Source of the DNA: JASHVB01 sp049522565 | GTDB taxonomy: Bacteria > Pseudomonadota > Alphaproteobacteria > Acetobacterales > Acetobacteraceae | Direction: 5' to 3' | DNA length: 7,591 nt | Assembly (NCBI GenBank): GCA_049522565.1 | Contig: JBEKNT010000348.1 | Location: forward strand, 1 to 7,591 | Shown: piece after piece, positions 1 through 4,873 of the stretch | How positions within the stretch are numbered: position 1 is the stretch's first letter | Layout of the letters: each line of letters begins with the position of its first letter | The notes under the pieces: model-generated | Database searches by the model: none | What the model saw: the letters and a program-made list of their open reading frames with translations, nothing else | Told to the model about the DNA's origin: nothing | Program-made: the position numbers and the translations under genes

Positions 1-9
1 GTTTATCCT

Positions 10-48
10 CCCCCCCCCCCGGGGGTGGGGGGGGGGGGGGGGGGGGGG
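10..48. repeat. Homopolymer tract: C-run followed by G-run
   Basis: Eleven consecutive C (10-20) are followed by five G, one T (26) and then 22 consecutive G (27-48). The C and G runs are complementary and could fold on each other. Nothing else in the window is this simple. Runs of this type are rare in real proteobacterial DNA and are a classic place for sequencing or assembly error, so the exact lengths should not be trusted. No gene or regulatory role is inferred. Confidence 0.6.
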
Positions 49-94
49 TGCGGTCCTTCTGCCGGCTGGCGGTTGTTTGCACCCCTCCCCCCGA

Positions 95-117
95 CCCCCT
101 CCCTCAAGGGGAGGGGG
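95..117. repeat. C/G-rich hairpin downstream of the ABC ATPase gene
   Basis: Positions 95-103 (CCCCCTCCC) are perfectly complementary to 109-117 (GGGAGGGGG), giving a 9-bp stem with a 5-base loop. It lies about 55 bases beyond the stop codon of the leftward ABC ATPase gene, so it could act as its terminator. However, no T-tract follows the stem on that strand, so a dispersed intergenic repeat is equally likely. The rest of 1-170 shows no gene. Confidence 0.4.
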
Positions 118-170
118 AGAAGACTGCACGGACACGACCTTGCCCTGATGCAAACGGGGTAGGCTGAACA

Positions 171-926
171 TCACGCGGGCACCGGTTCGGCGACGCGTCC
201 GTCGGACAGATGCACGCAGCGGTCGCAGCGCGCCGCAAGGTCAGCGTCGTGGGTGATCAGCAGCAGCGTGGTGCCGTGCGCGGCTCGCAGCTCGAACAAC
301 AGGTCCATCACCGCGCCGCCGGTGGCGTGGTCCAGGTTGCCGGTCGGCTCGTCGGCCAGCAGCAGCAGCGGTTCGGCGACGAACGCCCGCGCCAGGGCGG
401 TCCGCTGTTGCTCCCCGCCGGAGAGTTGGCCGGGCAGGTGGGTCAGGCGGTGCCCCAGCCCCACCGCGCGCAGCGCCTCTCGCGCACGGTCGAGCGCGTC
501 GGCGCGTCCGGCCAGTTCCAGCGGCACCGCCACGTTCTCCAGCGCGGTCATGGTGGGGATCAGGTGGAAGGCCTGGAAGACGATGCCCACATGGTCGCGC
601 CGCAGCCGCGCCAAGGCATCTTCGTCCAGGTCGGTGACCTCGTGGCCAGCGAGCATGACGCTGCCGGCGGTGGCACGCTCCAGGCCGGCGAGCACCATCA
701 GCAGGCTGGTCTTGCCGGAGCCGGAGGGGCCGATGAGGCCGACCGCCTCGCCCGGCGCGATGTCCAGGTCGATCCCGCGCAGAATGTTGACCGGCCCGGC
801 AGTGGCGGGCACGGTCAGATGCAGGTTTCTGATTCGCACGAGTGGCGCGGCGGACACGCCCGGCATTATGGGCGCACCGGACGCGGTGGGCGAGGCGGGA
901 ACCGGGGACGGCGGGATGGCATCCAT
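171..926 (-). CDS. ABC transporter ATP-binding protein (LolD/YbbA/MacB type)
   Basis: This is a 251-residue ATPase of the class that energises MacB/LolCDE/YbbA-YbbP-type systems, which extract or export lipoproteins, lipids or peptides at the inner membrane. Visible motifs, in order: Walker A GPSGSGKTS (66-74), Q-loop Gln118, signature LSGGEQQR (168-175), Walker B LLLLADEP (187-194) and switch His226 in LLITHD. All catalytic positions are intact. The ABC core begins near residue 29 (LVRIRNL); the preceding 28 residues are Pro/Ala/Ser-rich and may be overlong, since an internal Met at residue 21 (start at 866) is an alternative. Neither start has a clear ribosome binding site. The gene is divergent from tesA, as ybbA is in E. 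coli. The partner permease would be expected to follow downstream, but positions 1-170 contain none, so it is either beyond the window or elsewhere. The exact substrate cannot be read from the ATPase. Confidence 0.93.
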   Translation of the reverse strand: MDAIPPSPVPASPTASGAPIMPGVSAAPLVRIRNLHLTVPATAGPVNILRGIDLDIAPGEAVGLIGPSGSGKTSLLMVLAGLERATAGSVMLAGHEVTDLDEDALARLRRDHVGIVFQAFHLIPTMTALENVAVPLELAGRADALDRAREALRAVGLGHRLTHLPGQLSGGEQQRTALARAFVAEPLLLLADEPTGNLDHATGGAVMDLLFELRAAHGTTLLLITHDADLAARCDRCVHLSDGRVAEPVPA

Positions 927-1134
927 GGCGGCAGCATATGGCGTCCGCGACGAACGGGATAAGGGCGTCCCTGCGCGGGGCAGGTGCTGGCGAGCGGCAA
1001 CGGCAAGCCTTCAACACGCACGCAGGCCAAGGTCCACCGCGCGTCACGGAGCGGTGCCCACCGTGTCGCCGGTGGCCTATGACGACGCGCGGCGGCCATC
1101 TGGCGACGCTCGCCGCCGGTCGCGGCTTCTCTCG

Positions 1135-1809
1135 ATGGCCCTCCGTAGCGCTTGCTTTGCCTCCTTGGGGAAGGCTTGTTTTGCTGCGGCGTATCTGATT
1201 TGCGGTGCGCTGGCACTTTCTGCCGCTTGTCCGCCAGCACTGGCCGCCCCGCTCCGCCTGCTGGTGCTCGGCGATTCGCTGACCGCCGGCTACGGGCTGC
1301 CGCACGCCGACGGCTTCGAGGCGCAATTGCAGCAGGCTCTGCGCGCACAGGGTTTCGACGTGAGCATCGTCGACGGCGCGGTGTCCGGCGACACCAGCGC
1401 CGGCGGGCGGGCTCGGTTGGACTGGGTGCTGGCCGGCGGCGCGGATGCGGCGATTGTCGAGCTGGGCGCCAATGACGGGCTGCGTGGCCTGGACCCGCGT
1501 CTCATGGCGGCCAACCTGGGTGCCATCCTCGATACGTTGGCGGCAATGCACATCCCCGTATTGCTCGAAGGCATGTACGCGCTGCCCAATCTTGGACCGG
1601 ATTATGAACGCTCGTACCGGTCGGCGTTCGCCGGACTGGGCCAGCGTCCGGGCGTGCTGTACGACCCGTTCTTTCTCGCGGGGGTGGCAGAGGACCCGGC
1701 ATTGAACCAGTCGGACGGGCTGCACCCGAACGCCGAAGGGGTGCGCCGCATCGTCGCGCGGCTGCTGCCCCTGGTGGAGAAGCTGCTGCGAGAGGCGCAC
1801 CCGGCATGA
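1135..1809 (+). CDS. tesA: Arylesterase / acyl-CoA thioesterase I, SGNH (GDSL) hydrolase
   Basis: This is a 224-residue hydrolase of the TesA/arylesterase family, which cleaves acyl thioesters and short esters in the periplasm. An N-terminal hydrophobic segment (about residues 14-38, ending ALA-A) looks like a signal peptide. The mature part opens with LRLLVLGDSL. All four SGNH blocks are present: nucleophile Ser48 in GDSLTAGYG, Gly85 in SGDT, Asn113 in GAND, and Asp194/His197 in DGLHPN. ATG 1135 was chosen because it gives a compact signal peptide; the frame stays open far upstream, and no good ribosome binding site precedes this ATG, so the start is uncertain. The leader is unusual in having four Cys (7, 15, 23, 32) before the cleavage site. 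The stop codon overlaps the ATG of thpR (ATGA), which suggests translational coupling. The gene lies divergent from the ABC ATPase, with a 208-bp gap. Confidence 0.92.
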   Translation: MALRSACFASLGKACFAAAYLICGALALSAACPPALAAPLRLLVLGDSLTAGYGLPHADGFEAQLQQALRAQGFDVSIVDGAVSGDTSAGGRARLDWVLAGGADAAIVELGANDGLRGLDPRLMAANLGAILDTLAAMHIPVLLEGMYALPNLGPDYERSYRSAFAGLGQRPGVLYDPFFLAGVAEDPALNQSDGLHPNAEGVRRIVARLLPLVEKLLREAHPA

Positions 1810-2342
1810 GGCTGTTCGTCGCCCTCGACCTGCCGTGGCCACTGCGCCAGCGCGTGGCGATGCTGTCCGGCGCCGGCATCCCTGGCGCGCGCTGGGTGCC
1901 GCCGGAGAACTACCACATCACGCTGCGCTTCATCGGCGAGACACCGGCCTACCGCGCGGAGGAGATCGACCACACGCTGGCAGCGCTGAAGGCGCGCAGC
2001 TTCGCGCTGACGCTGGCAGGGGTGGGGACCTTCGCCCGCTCGGGCCGCAGCACGCAGCTATGGGTAGGCGTGGAGCGCAACCAGGCACTCGAGCACTTGC
2101 AGGGCAAGATCGAGACGGCGCTGCAGCGCATCGGCCTGGAGCCGGAGCGCCGCCGGTTCGCCCCGCACATCTCGTTGGCAAGGCTGGACAACGCGGTGGA
2201 AGGCAAGCTCGCCGCGTTCGTGCAAGCGCATAACCTGTTCCGCGCCGATCCCGTACCGATCGAGCATTTCACGTTGTTCAGTTCGCGGCTGGGCAAGGAG
2301 CAGGCGGTCTATACACCGGAGGTCGAGTACCCGTTGGGGTGA
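1806..2342 (+). CDS. thpR: RNA 2',3'-cyclic phosphodiesterase (2H family, LigT-like)
   Basis: This 178-residue protein is a member of the 2H phosphoesterase superfamily. ThpR/LigT enzymes hydrolyse RNA 2',3'-cyclic phosphates to 2'-phosphates in the cytoplasm, and some show 2'-5' RNA ligase activity in vitro. The two signature HxT/S motifs are visible: His37-Ile-Thr39 in YHITLRF and His121-Ile-Ser123 in PHISLAR, each lying in the expected half of the bilobed fold. The protein starts in the typical way, MRLFVALDLP, and the length matches the family (about 175-190). It begins within the last bases of tesA (ATGA overlap), so both are probably made from one transcript. The tesA-thpR pairing recurs, as I recall, in Alphaproteobacteria, although no functional link between the two activities is established here. 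The gene converges on marR. Confidence 0.93.
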   Translation: MRLFVALDLPWPLRQRVAMLSGAGIPGARWVPPENYHITLRFIGETPAYRAEEIDHTLAALKARSFALTLAGVGTFARSGRSTQLWVGVERNQALEHLQGKIETALQRIGLEPERRRFAPHISLARLDNAVEGKLAAFVQAHNLFRADPVPIEHFTLFSSRLGKEQAVYTPEVEYPLG

Positions 2343-2352
2343 GATATCCAAC

Positions 2353-2444
2353 CGTCATCGCGAGGCGCGCAGCGACGCGGCAATGTGCGCAGCCCCGACT
2401 CCCCGGGCAGGGACTGCCGCGTCGCGGCGCTTCTGGCGATGACA
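2353..2444. repeat. Imperfect 30-bp inverted repeat, intergenic (copy 1)
   Basis: The left arm 2353-2382 begins CGTCATCGCGAGG. It pairs with the right arm 2415-2444, which ends GGCGATGACA, at 25 of 30 positions, around a 32-base spacer. The element fills most of the gap between the convergent thpR and marR genes and could serve as a bidirectional transcription barrier, although no T-tract is present. It resembles the widespread GTCATTGCGAGG...GCGACG..GCAAT type of intergenic repeat found in many proteobacteria (recalled, not searched). A half copy lies at 4835-4868. Confidence 0.7.
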
Positions 2445-2478
2445 GCGCATGCCCGTTCCGAGCCCGCCCGCAACCTGC

Positions 2479-2919
2479 TCAGGACAGCGCGCGCAAGGCG
2501 GCGCGCAACCGGTCGGCGTCGCCAACAACACGTTCGATCGTCGCCTGCGTCTGCACCCATAACGGCATCGCCGCGGCCAGTGCCGCCCGGCCCGCCGGGC
2601 AAAGCACCAGGCGGCGGCTGCGCTTATCGGCGTCGTCGATCGTCACTCGCACCAGGCCGCGGCGTTCCAGCGGTTTGAGAGCTGCGGTGAGTGTCGTGCG
2701 ATCCATCGCAAGCAGGGCGGCAACCTCGCCGATACGCGGCGGCTCGGGGCGGTTGAGCGACATCAGCAGCGAGAACTGGCCGCTGGTGAGATGCGCCGGC
2801 CGCAGTGCCTCGTCGAAGCGCCGGGCCAGCGTACGCGCGGCCCGTTGCGCGTGCAGGCAGACACAGGTGTCGCGAACGTGAAGCGTCGTGGCAAACGGCA
2901 GCGCATCGCGCTTTGACAT
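2479..2919 (-). CDS. MarR-family winged-helix transcriptional regulator
   Basis: This is a 146-residue MarR-type DNA-binding protein; the family are dimeric, usually repressors released by small ligands or oxidation. Residues 30-56 (LARRFDEALRP..LTSGQFSLL) match the N-terminal dimerisation helix and the start of the DNA-binding lobe. Residues 62-90 form the helix-turn-helix, with recognition helix DRTTLTAALKPLERRGL, followed by the wing DDADKRSRRL (95-104). Cys19 and Cys21 (CVC) lie at the start of the first helix and could sense oxidants or electrophiles; this is inference only. No ribosome binding site precedes the ATG. A promoter-like TTGACA-17-CATGAT ends six bases before it, so the message may be leaderless. 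The gene is divergent from the Asp-box propeller/MoaD-like operon and shares a palindromic intergenic region with it, so it probably regulates both itself and the operon. Confidence 0.93.
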   Translation of the reverse strand: MSKRDALPFATTLHVRDTCVCLHAQRAARTLARRFDEALRPAHLTSGQFSLLMSLNRPEPPRIGEVAALLAMDRTTLTAALKPLERRGLVRVTIDDADKRSRRLVLCPAGRAALAAAMPLWVQTQATIERVVGDADRLRAALRALS

Positions 2920-2941
2920 GAGCCAATCATGTTGATATCAA
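2913..2941 (+). promoter_or_regulatory. Predicted promoter for the Asp-box protein operon
   Basis: On the plus strand a perfect -35 TTGACA (2913-2918) is followed by a 17-base spacer and TATCAA (2936-2941), which matches the -10 consensus at four of six positions. Transcription would start near 2948, giving a leader of about 50 bases before ATG 2999. The -35 overlaps the first codons of the opposing marR gene, and the -10 overlaps the GTTGATATCAAC palindrome, so a bound regulator would block it. Confidence 0.5.
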
Positions 2942-2954
2942 CGTTATATGTCAA
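2926..2954 (-). promoter_or_regulatory. Predicted marR promoter
   Basis: On the minus strand a perfect -35 TTGACA (complement of 2949-2954) is followed by exactly 17 bases and CATGAT (complement of 2926-2931), which matches the -10 consensus at four of six positions. The expected start of transcription falls at or next to the marR ATG at 2919, which would make the transcript leaderless. The palindrome at 2931-2942 lies in the spacer and just touches the -10, a position typical of autorepression. Confidence 0.5.
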
Positions 2955-2998
2955 GTGGCGGGGAGGGACGGTGTCGCTCCGCCAGCGGGGAGGCGACA

Positions 2999-4081
2999 AT
3001 GGCACAGCGGATCCTCATCCTTGTCGGCACCAAGAAGGGCGCTTTCATCCTCTCCAGTGGGCCGGATCGACGCTCCTGGGCACTGCGCGGTCCGTTCTGC
3101 GAGGCGTGGCCGCTGAACCACGTCATTGCGGACCCGGCGCGCGGCACGATCTACGCCGGCGGCGGCAACGAATGGTTCGGCCCGGCGGTGTGGCAATCCA
3201 CCGACCTGGGTGCCACCTGGACGCATTCGAGCGACGGGCTGGCGTATCAGGCGGGCGATCAGCCGATCAAATCCGTCTGGAGTCTGGCGCCCTCCGCGGG
3301 CGGGCTGTACGCGGGGGTCGAGCCGGCCGGGCTGTTCCGCAGCGCCGATGGCGGCCAGTCATGGCGGCATGTCGCGGGACTGCGCGAGCACCCCTCGCGA
3401 CCGAACTGGCAGCCGGGGGGCGGCGGGCTGATCCTGCATTCGCTGGTTCCCCATCCGACCGATGCAAAACGACTCTGGATCGGCATTTCGGCGGCCGGGG
3501 TGTTCCACACGGAGGATGGCGGCGACACCTGGCAAGCCCGCAACCAGGGGACGCGGTGCGACTACCTGCCGGAGGAGCAGCGCTATCCGGAATACGGGCA
3601 ATGCGTGCATTGCCTGGTGATGGCGCCGGGGATGCCCGACCGACTCTACCAGCAGAACCACTGCGGCATGTATCGCAGCGAGGACGGCGGCCAGCACTGG
3701 AGCAGCATCGAGCAGGGCCTGCCTTCAAGTTTCGGGTTTCCCGCCGCGGCGCATCCGCGCGATCCGGCGACGCTGTATCTGCTGCCGCTCAACGGCGATA
3801 TCGCCGGCCGGTACGTACCTGACGGGAAGACCGCGGTCTGGCGGACCCGCGATCGCGGCGAGACCTGGCAGGCGCTGCGCGACGGCCTGCCGCAGCAGAA
3901 CACATTCTTTGGCGTGCTGCGTCAGGCGATGGCCACCGATCGTCTTGAGCCGGCGGGGGTATATTTCGGCACCAACACGGGCGCGTTGTTCGCCAGCAAC
4001 GACGAGGGCGACAGTTGGGCCTGCCTCGCTCAGCATCTGCCTCCCATCCACTCGGTGGAGACACTGGTCGTCGCGGCATAG
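2999..4081 (+). CDS. Asp-box (BNR) beta-propeller protein, sialidase-like fold, function unknown
   Basis: This 360-residue protein is built from six Asp-box repeats (S/T-x-D-x-G-x-x-W): STDLGATW 67-74, SADGGQSW 115-122, TEDGGDTW 171-178, SEDGGQHW 227-234, TRDRGETW 283-290 and SNDEGDSW 333-340, spaced 48-56 residues apart, as in a six-bladed propeller. No signal peptide or membrane segment is seen, so it should be cytoplasmic. The N-terminal FRIP motif typical of true sialidases is absent, so automatic 'exo-sialidase' or 'glycosyl hydrolase' labels are unsafe. Residues 198-222 hold Cys202, Cys205, His221 and Cys222. ATG 2999 was chosen over earlier in-frame codons because GGGGAGG sits at a good distance upstream and the protein then opens with MAQRILILVGTKKGAF, the usual family start. 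The next gene begins immediately after its stop codon. From memory, relatives of this protein are often found next to MoaD/ThiS-like genes; the shared function is unknown. Confidence 0.9.
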   Translation: MAQRILILVGTKKGAFILSSGPDRRSWALRGPFCEAWPLNHVIADPARGTIYAGGGNEWFGPAVWQSTDLGATWTHSSDGLAYQAGDQPIKSVWSLAPSAGGLYAGVEPAGLFRSADGGQSWRHVAGLREHPSRPNWQPGGGGLILHSLVPHPTDAKRLWIGISAAGVFHTEDGGDTWQARNQGTRCDYLPEEQRYPEYGQCVHCLVMAPGMPDRLYQQNHCGMYRSEDGGQHWSSIEQGLPSSFGFPAAAHPRDPATLYLLPLNGDIAGRYVPDGKTAVWRTRDRGETWQALRDGLPQQNTFFGVLRQAMATDRLEPAGVYFGTNTGALFASNDEGDSWACLAQHLPPIHSVETLVVAA

Positions 4082-4402
4082 ATGACCGCGCGCGGCAACA
4101 GCGGCCGGTCGCCCGAGCGATGCGCGGCAGCATTGCCTCGGGTGCGGGTGACGCTGCCCGCCGCTCTGCTGCCGCTGTTCCCGGGTTGCGAGCGGCATGT
4201 CGAACTGGCAGCGGCGAGCGTGGGCGGGGCGATCGATGCCTTGAACGCGCGTTGGCCCGGCATGCGCGACCGCATCTGCGACTCGACGCCACGCATCCGC
4301 CGCCACATCAACGTCTTCGTCGCCGGCGAGCGTGCCACGCTGGACACGCGCCTGGCGCCAGGGGTGGAAGTGCTGATCATGACGGCGATCAGCGGCGGCT
4401 GA
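4082..4402 (+). CDS. MoaD/ThiS-like ubiquitin-fold protein with C-terminal Gly-Gly
   Basis: This is a 106-residue protein whose residues 20-106 fit the MoaD/ThiS beta-grasp family: a first strand VRVTLPAAL, a helix with SVGGAIDALNARWPGM, then INVFVAGERA, and the ending PGVEVLIMTAISGG. The exposed C-terminal Gly105-Gly106 is the feature by which MoaD, ThiS and ubiquitin-like modifiers are adenylated and then carry sulfur or are conjugated. The start codon directly follows the TAG of the propeller gene with no intervening base and no ribosome binding site, so translation is probably coupled. A GTG at 4142 would remove the unconserved 20-residue N-terminus and is a plausible alternative. No MoaE, MoeB/ThiF, thiamine or molybdenum-cofactor gene lies in the window, so a role as the housekeeping MoaD is doubtful; a specialised partner to the propeller protein is more likely. 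Confidence 0.85.
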   Translation: MTARGNSGRSPERCAAALPRVRVTLPAALLPLFPGCERHVELAAASVGGAIDALNARWPGMRDRICDSTPRIRRHINVFVAGERATLDTRLAPGVEVLIMTAISGG

Positions 4403-4404
4403 CC

Positions 4405-4420
4405 GCGCGCGATCGCGCGC
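4405..4420. terminator. Possible hairpin after the MoaD-like gene (weak)
   Basis: A perfect 16-bp palindrome, GCGCGCGATCGCGCGC, starts three bases after the stop codon of the MoaD-like gene. A GC-rich stem here could end the operon, but it has no natural loop and only a short TTT follows several bases later, so it is not a standard intrinsic terminator. It may simply reflect high G+C content. Confidence 0.3.
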
Positions 4421-4565
4421 CGCGGGCTTTCGTGACGCGACGACAACCTGTGCAGGGATCCGGATAGAATTGATTGTGCCATCCCGGACGACCCACCGAT
4501 GCGGCTTCGTTAGCCCAGCCGTCCGAACGATTGGCTCTCGGCCGGTGCGCACGACCCGCCCCAAC

Positions 4566-4644
4566 CGTCATGGCCAGGCCTGACACGGCCATCTATCGCG
4601 CCACCACGGCTGCATAGATGGCCGGGTCAGGCCCAGCCATGACG
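4566..4644. repeat. Strong 31-bp inverted repeat (intergenic hairpin element)
   Basis: The arms at 4566-4596 (CGTCATGGCC...CCATCTAT) and 4614-4644 (ATAGATGGCC...CCATGACG) are complementary at 28 of 31 positions around a 17-base loop. The core, GTCATGGC..GGCCTGAC..GGCCATC, resembles the short palindromic elements scattered between genes in many Alphaproteobacteria, whose translation gives a MAGxDPAI-like peptide (recalled, not searched). No transposase or target duplication is visible. It could act as a transcript-stabilising or terminating structure downstream of the MoaD-like gene. Confidence 0.8.
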
Positions 4645-4834
4645 TGAGGAGCGCCGGTGCGACCATGATCCCCCCGGTGGGTCGGTTAACGTGATGCCTA
4701 TGGGGTCGAGCGCGGCCATGAAGGCTGGGACGCGTCGTGGTGTACGTCGATCTTTCCGGCGCCAGGCATGACACGCACGCCTGAGCCGCCCGCGCTGCCT
4801 GCCATGCTCCCCTGCGCCCCGTTCATCACTCCGC

Positions 4835-4868
4835 GGATTGCGTCGTCGCTCGGCTGCCCGCAATGACA
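4835..4868. repeat. Half copy of the 2353-2444 repeat family
   Basis: The segment beginning GGATTGCGTCGTCGC and ending GCAATGACA resembles the right arm of the inverted repeat at 2415-2444. On the reverse strand it matches the left arm, sharing GTCAT-GCG and AGCGACG..GCAAT. No left arm is visible nearby, so this is a partial or decayed copy. It ends only a few bases before ATG 4874 of the EamA transporter gene and so makes up that gene's immediate leader. Confidence 0.6.
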
Positions 4869-4873
4869 CGCGG

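Larger units (their letters stand above)
2913..2954. promoter_or_regulatory. Putative MarR operator: palindrome plus flanking half-sites
   Basis: GTTGATATCAAC at 2931-2942 is a perfect 12-bp palindrome, the size and style of a MarR dimer site. The half-site TTGAYAT occurs four times here: TTGACAT at 2913-2919, TTGATAT at 2932-2938, and on the opposite strand at 2935-2941 and 2948-2954. The outer pair therefore forms a second, wider inverted repeat whose centre is 3 bases from that of the inner palindrome. Part of this match is inseparable from the two TTGACA -35 boxes. Confidence 0.6.
4403..4873. other. Gene-free intergenic region with repeats
   Basis: No convincing coding region is seen between the MoaD-like gene and the EamA transporter gene. 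Short frames are either arginine-rich translations of GC-rich DNA or derive from the hairpin repeat. The stretch holds the 4405-4420 palindrome, the 31-bp inverted repeat at 4566-4644 and a half copy of the second repeat family at 4835-4868. Nothing recognisable was seen in 4440-4565 or 4645-4834. Confidence 0.6.

Noticed and set aside
241..1842. A 533-codon open frame on the minus strand across the ABC gene and tesA
   Set aside because: It overlaps two genes with complete catalytic motifs, its translation is Arg/Ala/Gly/Pro-rich without any motif, and long antisense frames are expected at this G+C content.
2929..3822. A 297-codon plus-strand frame overlapping the propeller gene
   Set aside because: It is an out-of-frame shadow; the Asp-box repeats and the ribosome binding site belong to the frame starting at 2999.
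2999..4081. Annotation of the Asp-box protein as a true sialidase
   Set aside because: Asp-boxes are structural; the FRIP motif and an export signal are absent, and the genetic context is not glycan metabolism.
4082..4402. Calling the small protein moaD or thiS outright
   Set aside because: The fold and Gly-Gly fit, but no molybdenum-cofactor or thiamine gene is adjacent and the linked propeller suggests another role.
4566..4644. A miniature insertion sequence (MITE) with target-site duplication
   Set aside because: The inverted repeat is clear but no direct repeat flanks it and no transposase is seen in the window.
4568..4774. A 68-codon minus-strand frame in the gap before the EamA gene
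   Set aside because: It starts outside the 4566-4644 inverted repeat but runs into it; no domain is visible and much of the peptide is a translation of the repeat.
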